Shown here: one piece after another, positions 16,586 to 25,504 of the stretch
Numbering within the stretch: position 1 is the stretch's first letter
Layout of the letters: each line of letters begins with the position of its first letter
Origin: a marine actinobacterium PHSC20C1
GTDB taxonomy: Bacteria; Actinomycetota; Actinomycetes; Actinomycetales; Microbacteriaceae
Assembly: GCA_000153145.1 (NCBI GenBank)
Contig: CH672415.1
Location: 672,565-712,640, forward strand
Length of the DNA stretch: 40,076 nt
Direction: 5' to 3'
Notes under the pieces: generated by a model
Databases searched by the model: none
What the model saw: the letters and a program-made list of their open reading frames with translations, nothing else
Told to the model about the DNA's origin: nothing
Made by a program: the position numbers and the translations under genes

Positions 16586-17764
16586 GTGAAGCTCACCGAA
16601 GAACTGGAAGCTGTGCAGGAGATTGCGCGCGGATTCATGCACCGAGAACTTATGCCACTTGAGTCATCGGTCATATCGACCGAAGTCACGCGTGGTTTCG
16701 ACCAGGTTCCCCTCATCGATCCCGTCGAAGAGAAGCGGCTCACAACCAGCGTGAGGGACTTGGGTCTGTGGGGGCTCGAGGTTACAGAGGAACTCGGCGG
16801 TGCCGGTCTTGGTCTGCTCGCGAAGGCTGTGGCTGTCGAGGAGATCAACTACAGCATCACACCCTATCGGCTACCACCCGAGAGTCCGAATATCTCCTTT
16901 CTCGATTCGATTGCAACACCCGAGCAAAGGGAGCGCTATCTCTATCCGCTTTCGCGAGGCGAGAAGACTTCGGCGCTCGCTCTAACTGAGCCGGACGCCG
17001 GCGCCGATGCAGGCGGGATCCGCACGACTGCGACGAAGACCGCTGACGGATGGGAGATATCGGGAAGCAAGCTTTGGATCTCCTGGGCCGACACTGTCGA
17101 CTTCTTCATCGTGATCGCCCTGACCGATCCGATCAAGCGGAATCGGGGCGGAATGACCGCGTTCCTTGTTGATTCCCCTATTGAGGGACTCGAGATTTCC
17201 AAGCCGATCGCCACGATGGGCGAGCAACGTCCGTTCGGCCTTTTCTTCGACCGGGTCCGGGTCCCCGATAGCGCCATTCTCGGCGAAGTTGGCGAAGCGT
17301 TCGCCCCTCTGACGAATCGTTTGGGCGTAAGGCGGGTCGAGATCGGGGCGCGATGTGTCGGTATGGCTCAAAGACTTGTGGACATGATGTGTCAGTACAG
17401 TCTCGAACGACACACATTCGGCGCTCCACTCGCAGAACGTCAGGCGGTTCAATTCATGATTGCGGACTCCGTCATGGAACTTCACGCAGCTCGGCTCATG
17501 GTGCGAGACGCCGCAGGAATGCTCGACAGCGGAGTGAAAGACATTCGGATGGAGGCAAGCACGGTGAAAGTCCAGAGTACTGAGATGCTCAGCCGCGTCG
17601 TCGATCGCGCGATGCAGGTTCATGGCGCGATGGGCTACTCGAAGGAGCTGCCCATCGAGTTCGTGTATCGCAATAGTCGTGTACTTCGGATCCTCGAAGG
17701 GCCATCGGAGATTCACCGTGCGCAGATCGCTAAGCTCGCGATCAAAGAAAGGGGGGCGCGGTGA
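16586..17764 (+). CDS. Acyl-CoA dehydrogenase
   Basis: A 392-residue FAD enzyme of the acyl-CoA dehydrogenase fold, less like the other two than they are like each other. Key segments are SALALTEPDAGADAGGIRTTA, GSKLWISWADTVDFFIV, ERHTFGAPLAERQAVQFMIA and MGYSKELPIEFVYRNSRVLRILEGPSEIH, with E371 as the likely base. GTG 16586, five bases past the CoA-transferase stop, is preferred to a longer frame inside that gene because the family alignment begins at LTEELEAVQEIARGFM. Its direct pairing with CoA transferases, as in carnitine-type operons, suggests it acts on the freshly made thioester. Confidence 0.9.
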   Translation: MKLTEELEAVQEIARGFMHRELMPLESSVISTEVTRGFDQVPLIDPVEEKRLTTSVRDLGLWGLEVTEELGGAGLGLLAKAVAVEEINYSITPYRLPPESPNISFLDSIATPEQRERYLYPLSRGEKTSALALTEPDAGADAGGIRTTATKTADGWEISGSKLWISWADTVDFFIVIALTDPIKRNRGGMTAFLVDSPIEGLEISKPIATMGEQRPFGLFFDRVRVPDSAILGEVGEAFAPLTNRLGVRRVEIGARCVGMAQRLVDMMCQYSLERHTFGAPLAERQAVQFMIADSVMELHAARLMVRDAAGMLDSGVKDIRMEASTVKVQSTEMLSRVVDRAMQVHGAMGYSKELPIEFVYRNSRVLRILEGPSEIHRAQIAKLAIKERGAR

Positions 17765-18870
17765 CTGCCGCGCTCGCGCACCTGAGCGTGCTTGAGGTGG
17801 GCGACGACAGCGGGGCGTATGCCGCTAAGCTTTTCGCCGGACTTGGTGCCCGTGTGATGCGAGCCGTGCTGCCCCCGACCTCCAGTATCGACGGACTAAA
17901 CGTTGATCCTGACCCCGTAGTGGAAGGCTTCCTGCACCGATCCAAGACCACGGTAATTCTTCCTGTGGACCCGGAGGAGCGGACAAAAGCACTCCTGGAG
18001 ATGATCGAGGTAGCGGACATACTCATCGAGTCCGGTCCCCCCGACGTGCTTGCACGATTCGGGATTCCGTCAAGCCACCCCGTCCTCGACCGGATCGATT
18101 TGGTGCGTACACGAGTCTCACCGTATGGGCTCGATGGCGAGCACGCACTGGATCCAGCAAGCGACTTGGTCTGCTCCGCATCCGCTGGATTTCTTTCGCT
18201 GGGGGGATGGCCCGATCGAGCTCCAACACGTGCTTTTGGCGATCAGAGTTGGCGCATGGCTAGCTTGTACGCTGCAGTTGGTTCGATGGTCGCAATCCTC
18301 GAGCGGGACGAGTCCGGGATTGGCCAGCAAGTTGATGTGAATGCGCAGGAGGCGGTCTCGACAGCCCTTGAGAATTCCTTGCAATATTACGACCTCGAGC
18401 ATGTCGAGAGGCGGCGAACCGGCGCTGGTTATTCCGAAGCTGGTTCCGGGGTTTACGCCTGCGCTGACGGATACGTCTATGTGATGGTCGGCAGGCTGAG
18501 TACAGCTCAGGGCTGGGTGAATCTCTTGAATTGGCTCGACGAGGAGAAGGTTGAGGGGGCATCAGAACTGCGACTTCCGAATTGGACAGACCACACCTTC
18601 CGTCAGAGCGACCACGCTCAAACACGGTTCCGCGAGATATTCGACGCATTCGCAAAAGATCGCCCCAAGGCAGAACTCTATGTCGAGGCGCAGCAGCGGA
18701 ACATCGCGATCTGTCCAATAAACTCCCCCGATGATCTGCTCGAGAGTGACCAGTTACGCGCACGAAACTTCTTTGTGCACAGCGGCGATGCCACGTTTGT
18801 CGGTGCGCCCTATCGCTTGTCCAAGACACCTTGGGTGTTAGAACCCAGCGTCAGCGAAGTGCAGCCATGA
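17761..18870 (+). CDS. Divergent CaiB/BaiF-family protein, copy 2
   Basis: A 369-residue, shorter and more divergent class III CoA-transferase homologue. The usual DLGADVIKVE region is altered to GLGARVMRAVLPP and the LNRxKRS segment is reduced to HRSKTTVILPVD. Asp161 in RAFGDQSWRMASLYAAVGS remains at the catalytic position, and IGQQVDVNAQEAVSTALEN is the family helix. GTG 17761 overlaps the dehydrogenase stop and its own stop overlaps the next CoA-transferase start. Heteromeric enzymes such as BbsEF pair two unequal CaiB-like chains, so this could be a subunit of the enzyme encoded with copy 3. Confidence 0.85.
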   Translation: MTAALAHLSVLEVGDDSGAYAAKLFAGLGARVMRAVLPPTSSIDGLNVDPDPVVEGFLHRSKTTVILPVDPEERTKALLEMIEVADILIESGPPDVLARFGIPSSHPVLDRIDLVRTRVSPYGLDGEHALDPASDLVCSASAGFLSLGGWPDRAPTRAFGDQSWRMASLYAAVGSMVAILERDESGIGQQVDVNAQEAVSTALENSLQYYDLEHVERRRTGAGYSEAGSGVYACADGYVYVMVGRLSTAQGWVNLLNWLDEEKVEGASELRLPNWTDHTFRQSDHAQTRFREIFDAFAKDRPKAELYVEAQQRNIAICPINSPDDLLESDQLRARNFFVHSGDATFVGAPYRLSKTPWVLEPSVSEVQP

Positions 18871-20087
18871 CCGCGGGTCACCTCCCGCTGTCGGGACTCC
18901 GAATCCTCGACCTCACGTGGGTTGGGGCAGGACCCATAACGACCAAGGTGCTGGGCGAATACGGTGCCGAGGTGATCAAGGTCGAGTCCCGCACGCGGCC
19001 TGATCCGTTGCGTCGGACACCGCCGTTCGCTCCTGGTGGTGACCCGCTTGAAGCATCGGGGTACTTCGCCGATCGCAATGCAGGCAAGAAGAGCGTTTCG
19101 ATCGATCTCAACCACCCGCGCGCGCGCGACCTAGTGCTCCGACTGGCAGCGGTGAGCGACGTGTGTGCGCAGAGCTTCCGTCCCGGAACTATGGAACGCT
19201 GGGGACTCGGCTACGAGGATCTCATCGTCGCGAGACCTGACATCATTTATCTTGCGATGCCCATGCAGGGCGAGACGGGACCACACGCCGAGTTCTCCGG
19301 ATTCGGTGCCACGTTGGTGGCGCTGTGCGGCCTGCATGAACTCTGCGGCTTTCCGGACCGTGAGCCTGTCGGGACGGGAACCAACTACCCCGATCACGTG
19401 CCCAATCCGATGCATGCCGCTGTCGCCGTGCTTGCCGCCGTGATGCACCGTCGGCGCACCGGAGAGGGACAGAGAATCGAACTCTCCCAACTTGAGTCCA
19501 CACTCAACGTCATCGGTCCAGGAATCGAGGCCGCAGCCTTGGGCGACTCGCCCCATCGTGACGGGAATCGCGTGAAATACGCGTCCCCGCACGGCGTCTT
19601 CCCGGTGAGCGGTGACGACCGCTGGATTGCTTTCGGCGTGATGAGCGACGATCAGTGGCTGGAGCTTGTCGACGAGTGCCGCATCCCAGCGCTGGCCGAC
19701 GAGAGTCTGCGTACTCTTCCAGCACGCAAGGATCGCGAGGACGAGTTGGAGGAGATAGTCGCCGCGTGGACTGCCGGTCAGGACGGCGACGCTCTTGCCG
19801 CGCGACTCATGCGTCGTGGCATCCCCGCATCTCCAGTGCGCAATGCGAGCGAATTGCTCGACCCGGCGAGTTCTCTGCGTGCACGGGGTGCGTTCGAGTG
19901 GCTCGATCATCCGGTGATGGGATCATCGGTCTACTCGGCGCCGACCGCTCGACTATCGCGGACGCCAGGGCGTCTGAGCAGTCCGGCTCCACTGCTCGGT
20001 CAGGATACCGACTCCGTACTGCTGGATACTCTCGGAATGGACGCCGCCGAGTTCGAGGACCTGCGTAGTGCAGGCGTACTCGACTGA
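18867..20087 (+). CDS. CaiB/BaiF-family (class III) CoA transferase, copy 3
   Basis: A 406-residue CoA transferase. Blocks are LSGLRILDLTWVGAGPITTKVLGEYGAEVIKVE, FADRNAGKKSVSIDLNHPRARDL, RPGTMERWGLGYEDL and TGEGQRIELSQLESTLN; Asp176 in TNYPDHVPNPMHAA is the expected nucleophile. ATG 18867 overlaps the stop of copy 2 (ATGA). A start 36 bases earlier would add a basic tail lying within the previous gene and is less likely. Immediate coupling to the divergent copy 2 suggests a two-chain enzyme. Confidence 0.9.
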   Translation: MTAGHLPLSGLRILDLTWVGAGPITTKVLGEYGAEVIKVESRTRPDPLRRTPPFAPGGDPLEASGYFADRNAGKKSVSIDLNHPRARDLVLRLAAVSDVCAQSFRPGTMERWGLGYEDLIVARPDIIYLAMPMQGETGPHAEFSGFGATLVALCGLHELCGFPDREPVGTGTNYPDHVPNPMHAAVAVLAAVMHRRRTGEGQRIELSQLESTLNVIGPGIEAAALGDSPHRDGNRVKYASPHGVFPVSGDDRWIAFGVMSDDQWLELVDECRIPALADESLRTLPARKDREDELEEIVAAWTAGQDGDALAARLMRRGIPASPVRNASELLDPASSLRARGAFEWLDHPVMGSSVYSAPTARLSRTPGRLSSPAPLLGQDTDSVLLDTLGMDAAEFEDLRSAGVLD

Positions 20088-20100
20088 TGGAAGGATGCTC

Positions 20101-21276
20101 GTGACCGATCCCCGAACTTCGCCCTTGACCGGTGTCAGGATTCTCGACCTCACGCGAGTGCTCCCCGGGCCATTCGCGTCGATGATTCTCGCAGATCTTG
20201 GTGCCGAGGTTATCAAGGTCGAGCACCCCAAAGGCGGTGACCTGGAGCGCTCCAGTGCGCCGAAGGGCGTGAACGGCGAAGCGTACCGGTTTGGCATGCT
20301 CAACCGGAACAAGCGGTCTATCGCGATCGACCTCAAGTCAAGCGAGGGTCGTGCGCTCATCCAGGAACTGGCCACCACCGTCGACGTGGTTATGGAGGGG
20401 TTCCGGCCGGGTGTCGTGACCGAGCTCGGCATCGATGCCGCGACTCTCCGAGCCATCAATCCGCGCATCGTGTACGTCTCGATTTCCGGATACGGGCAGG
20501 ACGGCCCATACGCCGACCTGCCGGGTCACGATCTCAACTACATGGCCATGTCGGGCTTGCTTCGGTACTTCGCAGTAGACGGCGCGCCGCAAGTGCCTTG
20601 GCTCCCCATTGCGGATATCGGCGGCGGCGCGACGATGGCTGTCGCGGGGGTGCTCGCCGCACTGGTTGGACGTGCTACGACCGGCAAGGGTGACTATCTC
20701 GATCTGGGCATGGCCGAGGGCGCGCTCTACTGGCAGCAGACGAGGGCTCAGTGGTACCTCGCGACGGGGGAAGACCCGACACCCGACGGGTTGCCCGTAA
20801 CGGGCGCTCTGCCAGGGTATGGGGTGTATGAGGCCGCCGACGGAGGCTGGCTCAGTATCGGCTGTATGGAGCACATCTTCTGGGAACGGTTGTGCGAACT
20901 ACTAGTGATGCCCGAAGATGTCCACCGTCAGCACGATCCTGTGGCCAGGGACGAATTGCAGAATCGGATTCGTGCGACGGTCCAGACCAAAGGGAGGGAT
21001 GAATGGTTCGCGGTAATGCGCGAGCGAGGCATCCCCGCCGCGCCCTGTTTGTCGATCGCCGAAGCGCTTGAGAACGAACACTTTCGATACCGCGGGCGTG
21101 TTGGTGGGACCGGCGCCCATGATCGGGTGCGATCACCATTCCACTTCAGCGATGCACCTCGATTGCAGACAGAACCCGCTCCAGAGCTAGGGGCCGACAC
21201 CGACGCGGTACTCGCCGAGGCAGGATTTGCGAGTGGTCGCATCGCGGAACTGCGTGGGCTCGGGGTCATCCGATGA
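20101..21276 (+). CDS. CaiB-family copy 4, probable alpha-methylacyl-CoA racemase
   Basis: A 391-residue protein with the three catalytic residues of the Mcr/AMACR branch, as I align it to Mycobacterium Mcr (His126, Asp156, Glu241): His143 in LPGHDLNYMAMSG, Asp172 in PIADIGGGAT and Glu257 in SIGCMEHIF. These enzymes interconvert 2R- and 2S-methylacyl-CoA, allowing the S-specific dehydrogenases to act on isoprenoid or sterol side chains. GTG 20101 is preferred because GGAAGG (20089-20094) sits six bases before it; an in-frame ATG at 20095 directly abuts that site. If CoA transfer were its role, Asp172 would be the nucleophile, so biochemical identity is likely but not certain. Its stop overlaps the LLM gene start. 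Confidence 0.78.
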   Translation: MTDPRTSPLTGVRILDLTRVLPGPFASMILADLGAEVIKVEHPKGGDLERSSAPKGVNGEAYRFGMLNRNKRSIAIDLKSSEGRALIQELATTVDVVMEGFRPGVVTELGIDAATLRAINPRIVYVSISGYGQDGPYADLPGHDLNYMAMSGLLRYFAVDGAPQVPWLPIADIGGGATMAVAGVLAALVGRATTGKGDYLDLGMAEGALYWQQTRAQWYLATGEDPTPDGLPVTGALPGYGVYEAADGGWLSIGCMEHIFWERLCELLVMPEDVHRQHDPVARDELQNRIRATVQTKGRDEWFAVMRERGIPAAPCLSIAEALENEHFRYRGRVGGTGAHDRVRSPFHFSDAPRLQTEPAPELGADTDAVLAEAGFASGRIAELRGLGVIR

Positions 21277-22205
21277 ACGACGTCGCCCTCGGAGTTGGCT
21301 TCGGGCCGGGCACTCTCGGGTTCCCGCCCGGTGAAGTGATGCTCAGGTTCGGCGAACTCGCAGAGGAGTTGGGCTTTGCGCATTTCTGGGCCAACGACCA
21401 CCTGTCATGGCCTCATCCGCTCGTTGACCCGCTCGTGCTCCTTTCCGCTGTCGCGGCCCGCACTCAGCACATAGGACTCGCAACGGGTGTCTACCTGCTC
21501 CCGCTGCGATCGCCCGCAGCCACCGCGCGAGCTTTCGCGAGTCTCGACTACGTGAGCGGCGGACGAGTGATTCTGGGCGTTGGCGTGGGAGGCGAATTCG
21601 CTGCGGACTTCTCGGCGGCTGGAATCACGGCGGATCGACGAGGGGCCCGAGCGGACTCGGCTATGCGGTTGCTGCACCGTTTGTGGCAAGGTGAGCCCGT
21701 TGACCACCACGATGATTTCTATGAGCTGGATCACGTCTCGGTTCTCCCTCGCCCGATTCAGCGCGACATTCCGATCATTGCGGGCGGACGATCGGAGGCG
21801 GCCCTCCGCCGCGCGGCGACCTTGGCTGACGGATGGATGCCGTACCTTATGAGCCCCGAACGCATTCGCCAAGGCATTGATCGTCTGCGCGAGATCTCGG
21901 GCAAACAGGATCACCGCGTGATCGCCCACGTCTTCACCTTCTTCGGTGAGAATCGTGATAGGGCGCGCAAGGACGCGATCGCCTATCTATCTTCTCAGTA
22001 CCAGCGGGACATGGAGCGGACCGTCGATCGGTGTGTCCCGCACGGTCCCGCCGAGGTGGTTGCCGAGGAACTGCGTCGGTTCGCTGAGGCTGGGGTTACG
22101 GATATTGTCATTCGTCCTCTTGCCGAACCCGATCAACTCCTTCGTTCGCTCGAGCAGGACGCTGGGACCGTGCGGTCCCTCTGGCTGGAAGGCAGTCGAC
22201 GATGA
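21273..22205 (+). CDS. Luciferase-like (LLM class) flavin/F420-dependent oxidoreductase
   Basis: A 310-residue TIM-barrel protein of the bacterial-luciferase superfamily. Typical blocks are AEELGFAHFWANDHL, AARTQHIGLATGVYLLPLRSPAATARAFASLDYVSGGRVILGVGVGGEF, VLPRPIQRDIPIIAGGRSEAALRRAATLADGWMPYLMSPE and the C-terminal EAGVTDIVIRPL. Members use FMNH2 or coenzyme F420 for monooxygenation or hydride transfer; the sequence does not tell me which. ATG 21273 overlaps the racemase stop and its own stop overlaps the next CoA-transferase start, so it belongs to this pathway. It may hydroxylate a CoA thioester or reduce an enone; both are guesses. Confidence 0.82.
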   Translation: MNDVALGVGFGPGTLGFPPGEVMLRFGELAEELGFAHFWANDHLSWPHPLVDPLVLLSAVAARTQHIGLATGVYLLPLRSPAATARAFASLDYVSGGRVILGVGVGGEFAADFSAAGITADRRGARADSAMRLLHRLWQGEPVDHHDDFYELDHVSVLPRPIQRDIPIIAGGRSEAALRRAATLADGWMPYLMSPERIRQGIDRLREISGKQDHRVIAHVFTFFGENRDRARKDAIAYLSSQYQRDMERTVDRCVPHGPAEVVAEELRRFAEAGVTDIVIRPLAEPDQLLRSLEQDAGTVRSLWLEGSRR

Positions 22206-23410
22206 TGTCAATGAAACCCCCGGAAGCGCTCCCTCTCAGCGGGGTTCGGGTTCTCGCGATCGAGAACTTTCTGGCCGGCCCGTACGGAAGCATGCTACTT
22301 GCGGACTTTGGTGCAGACGTGATCAAGATCGAGCCGCCTGATGGTGATGGCTACCGTCGAGCAACTCCGAACTACGAGAACGAGCGCGGCCGGATGAGCT
22401 ACAGCTTCTTGCGTGTCAACCGCAACAAGCGCAGTGTCATGATCGACCTCAAGACAGAGTCCGGGAAGGAGGCGTTTCTTCGGTTGGTGGACGAGGCTGA
22501 TGTGGTGTGGGAAAACCTGCGGCCGCAGGCGATGGAACGCCTAGGCCTCGGCTGGGATGTTCTCCACGAGCGGAAACCGAGCCTGGTCTACTCGACCATC
22601 TCAGGCTTCGGCCACGGTGACGTGATGCCGCCCGGCCCCAACGGAGCCGTACCAGCCTTTGACATCGTCGCGCAGGCGATGAGCGGGATGATGACGCGCG
22701 TGGGGGAGGAAGGGCAGGCGCCACTTTACCTCGGCGCACCCATCGCCGATCAGCTCTCCGGCATCATGGCGGCATTCGGAGTGACTCTCGCCCTGCGCAC
22801 AGTCGAGAAGACGGGTGAGGGGCAACGCGTGGACATCGCCATGTACGACGTCATGGTCTCGCTCAATGAACAGTCGGTGGGGCACTACTCCCATTTTGGC
22901 AAACTGCCGAAGCGCGGCCTGAGTCCGACGTCAGCTCCGTACGGCGCATTCCGAACTTTGGACGGCTGGGTAGCGATAGGTATCGCGAGCGATTGGATCT
23001 GGGCAAAATTCTGCACGTCGATCGACCGTCCAGATCTCATCGACGCGGAGGGGCTGCGCACCGGCATGCAACGCTCAAGCAACCAGGAGGAGATACTTCG
23101 ACCGATAATAGAAGAGTGGGCCAAAGCCCGCACTTCAAAGGATATCGCAGCACTGCTCGCCGCCGCCGGCGTTCCCGCTGGCCCCGTGCAGAACATCGCT
23201 GACCTCTTCACTGATCCTCAGGTGAAGGTGAGGGAGATGCTGGTCAACGTTGAGGACCCGGTAATTGGAAGTCTCACAATGGCGGGAAACCCAATCAAGC
23301 TCGGGCTGACTCCACATCTGCCGCTGCGGACCGCGCCACAACTCGGGGCCGATCAGGGTCTTCTCGATCAGCACGACATGTCGACCGGTGGTGGCGGATC
23401 GGAACAATGA
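22202..23410 (+). CDS. CaiB/BaiF-family (class III) CoA transferase, copy 5
   Basis: A 402-residue CoA transferase paralogous to copy 1 (15360): both share IENFLAGP/LENYVAGP, SISGFG with a DVM-P-GP loop, PAFDxxxQAMSG and MYDVxVxLNE. Asp183 in GAPIADQLSGIMAAFG is the predicted nucleophile. Other family blocks are LADFGADVIKIEPPDGDGYR and LRVNRNKRSVMIDLKTESG. ATG 22202 overlaps the LLM stop (ATGA), and its stop overlaps the MFS start. The two closest copies lie at separate points of the arm, so they may act on two different acids, for example the starting substrate and a later intermediate. Confidence 0.92.
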   Translation: MMSMKPPEALPLSGVRVLAIENFLAGPYGSMLLADFGADVIKIEPPDGDGYRRATPNYENERGRMSYSFLRVNRNKRSVMIDLKTESGKEAFLRLVDEADVVWENLRPQAMERLGLGWDVLHERKPSLVYSTISGFGHGDVMPPGPNGAVPAFDIVAQAMSGMMTRVGEEGQAPLYLGAPIADQLSGIMAAFGVTLALRTVEKTGEGQRVDIAMYDVMVSLNEQSVGHYSHFGKLPKRGLSPTSAPYGAFRTLDGWVAIGIASDWIWAKFCTSIDRPDLIDAEGLRTGMQRSSNQEEILRPIIEEWAKARTSKDIAALLAAAGVPAGPVQNIADLFTDPQVKVREMLVNVEDPVIGSLTMAGNPIKLGLTPHLPLRTAPQLGADQGLLDQHDMSTGGGGSEQ

Positions 23411-24651
23411 ACAGGGTTGCGAGCGGTGGGGCGGCCGACGGCGAAAACCCCGCTGCACCGAAGTCGCGGGGTGGATTGCTCATCGTGACTCTGACCTTGG
23501 CGATGGCGACCGGGGCCACGGGCACATACACGCTCGGGGCTCTCTCTCCGTTCATTGTGTCGGAGTTCTCCCTTGGCGCTGGTGGGATCGGAGTGCTAAT
23601 CAGCGCGCTGTACGTCACTGCGGCCAGCTTCAGCGGCATTATCGGCCGACGAGCCGACCGAGTTGATCCTGCCTTCATCATTCTGGCAGGAGCGTGTTGC
23701 TCCCTCATCGCGGCGGTTGTGTTCGCGGTTGCGCCGAACGTTGCCGTACTTGTCGTTTTCGCGCTGTTCGCCGGGCTTGCAATGGCAGCATCCAACCCGG
23801 GCAGCAACGGAATGATCGCCCGCAGGCTTCCTCCGGGTTCGCGCGCATATGCAACTGGTCTCAAGCAATCGGGTGCTACTGGGACGGGACTCTACATCGC
23901 TGGGGTCATGCCGACTCTTGCGATCATAGTTGGCTGGAGGGGGGCAGCTCTTGCGGCGGCAGTCATCCCGATGCTCGCGATCATTGCAGTTCTGTGGAGC
24001 AGGCGCGGTCAGACAAATGAACTTGATCTTGACGCCGTGCCCGACGCAATTGAGCATCCTCGCCAGTCCCGGTGGCTGTTGTGGCTATCGGCGTACGCGT
24101 TGGTCCTGGGAATCGCCACTGGGATATGCAATGCGTTCTACGTGCTGTATTCGTCCGAGAGGCTCGGATTCACTGTCGTCGAGGCCGGGTTCGTTTTCGC
24201 AAGTTTCGGCGTGGCTTCGGTGATCGCGAGAGTCGTGTGGGCGCGCCTCGCGGAGCGCGGGCTCGACACAGGCCGTCTGCTCGCGATCATCGCGGTGATT
24301 GGCGCAGTATCTGCCCTTCTTTGTCTCGCGGCTCCCTATATCGGGGGGTGGGCGATGTGGACCGCCGCGGTGTTCGCGGGCTCATCCATAGTCGGTTGGA
24401 ACGCGTTGGCCATGGTCACCATCATGAAGCGTGTGCCCGTGAATGCGGTTGGAGCCTCATCGGCAAGGATGCTCAGGGCGTTCTTCATCGGCCTTGCGAT
24501 CGGACCGCTCCTCTTCGGAGGACTTGTCGAACTAACCAACTATCTGTTGGGCTGGATACTGCAGTTCGCGGCACTTGGGCTGGCGCTCGTCTTCGCCATT
24601 CTGTTCGGACGCGCGCTGCACTCCCGTACGTCTCGGGAGGTGGCATTGTGA
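23407..24651 (+). CDS. Major facilitator superfamily transporter
   Basis: A 414-residue inner-membrane carrier with about 12 hydrophobic segments in two halves. The A-motif-like loop GIIGRRADRVDP lies between helices 2 and 3; the loop between the halves runs from about LWSRRGQTNELDLD to RQSRW. SNPGSNGMIARRLPPGSRAYATGLKQSGATG is a conserved conformational segment seen in organic-acid and drug carriers of this type. ATG 23407 and the stop overlap both neighbours by four bases. It may import a carboxylic-acid substrate or export an intermediate; family sequence does not decide. With the ABC system it gives the island two transport routes. Confidence 0.88.
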   Translation: MNRVASGGAADGENPAAPKSRGGLLIVTLTLAMATGATGTYTLGALSPFIVSEFSLGAGGIGVLISALYVTAASFSGIIGRRADRVDPAFIILAGACCSLIAAVVFAVAPNVAVLVVFALFAGLAMAASNPGSNGMIARRLPPGSRAYATGLKQSGATGTGLYIAGVMPTLAIIVGWRGAALAAAVIPMLAIIAVLWSRRGQTNELDLDAVPDAIEHPRQSRWLLWLSAYALVLGIATGICNAFYVLYSSERLGFTVVEAGFVFASFGVASVIARVVWARLAERGLDTGRLLAIIAVIGAVSALLCLAAPYIGGWAMWTAAVFAGSSIVGWNALAMVTIMKRVPVNAVGASSARMLRAFFIGLAIGPLLFGGLVELTNYLLGWILQFAALGLALVFAILFGRALHSRTSREVAL

Positions 24652-25493
24652 AGACAGGCATATCCCGCGCGGTCTACCCGCCAGATTCGTGGTCGTGGAG
24701 CGAATCAGACGTGCGAACCTACGCCCTTGCGATCGGCGCACCACATTCGCCGCTGGATGAGGATGATCTCCTATTGGTTAAGGACGATCAGCCGATCGTG
24801 TTTCCTACGTTCGCTGTTCTGCGGGCGGATGCGCATAGCCTGCGTTACGTGCCCCTCCAGGACGTGCACTACGACGCGCTCGATGTCATCTACGCGGGAC
24901 ACGAGCTTGAGGTGTTCGGCGCGCTTCCCGCGGAAGCACGAGGCACGACGACCACTCGCCTACTCGACGTGGGCGATATAGCCTCCGGTGTGCTGGTGGT
25001 CCGAGAGGCAATCACGGCCGATGAGTCGGGCCTGACTCTCGCGCGGAATGTTGTGACGAGTATCATCCGTGGGGCGTCTGTGGGCATCCCCGCGAAGCGC
25101 GCCGCACGCCCCGCAGTGCCCGATCAATTCGACTGTGAAATTGTTGTCCCAACCCTCCCGCAGCAGGCCTTCCTTTATGCCCAGACGGGGGATCACAATC
25201 CTCTTCACCTGGATCCAGTCGCAGCACGCCTGGGGGGATTCTCGCGACCGATCTTGCATGGACTGTGCACATACGCGATGGTCGCGCACGCGCTCGTGCG
25301 GGAGCTTGGCGAGAAGCGCTGGACATCGATGCGCCGAGTTGGAGCGCGGTTTACAGCGCCGGTGACTCCGGGAGATCGGATCATCGTGCGGGCCTCGACC
25401 TCTGGCGAGGGCATTCGCTTCGGGGCGTGGGTTAGGGCTGATGACGAGGAACGACAGGTGCTGGCCCAAGGCGAACTACTGTTCGATGACTGA
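24648..25493 (+). CDS. MaoC-type double-hotdog (R)-enoyl-CoA hydratase
   Basis: A 281-residue tandem hotdog protein like the hydratase-2 unit of peroxisomal multifunctional enzyme 2. The C-terminal half carries the hydratase-2 motif AQTGDHNPLHLDPVAARLGGF with catalytic Asp182 and His187, followed by RPILHGLCTYAM. The N-terminal half (about 5-150) is the substrate-binding hotdog without catalytic residues. GTG 24648 overlaps the MFS stop; a frame open from 24072 runs inside the MFS gene and has no family sequence. (R)-hydratases of this kind serve bulky or branched enoyl-CoAs in steroid and isoprenoid breakdown, consistent with the aldolase and racemase calls. Confidence 0.88.
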   Translation: MKTGISRAVYPPDSWSWSESDVRTYALAIGAPHSPLDEDDLLLVKDDQPIVFPTFAVLRADAHSLRYVPLQDVHYDALDVIYAGHELEVFGALPAEARGTTTTRLLDVGDIASGVLVVREAITADESGLTLARNVVTSIIRGASVGIPAKRAARPAVPDQFDCEIVVPTLPQQAFLYAQTGDHNPLHLDPVAARLGGFSRPILHGLCTYAMVAHALVRELGEKRWTSMRRVGARFTAPVTPGDRIIVRASTSGEGIRFGAWVRADDEERQVLAQGELLFDD

Positions 25494-25504
25494 TAGGCGA
25501 CGAT

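Noticed and set aside
24072-24647. Upstream extension of the MaoC gene frame
   Set aside because: Lies inside the MFS gene and is Arg/Gly-rich without domain features; GTG 24648 fits the overlap pattern of the operon.
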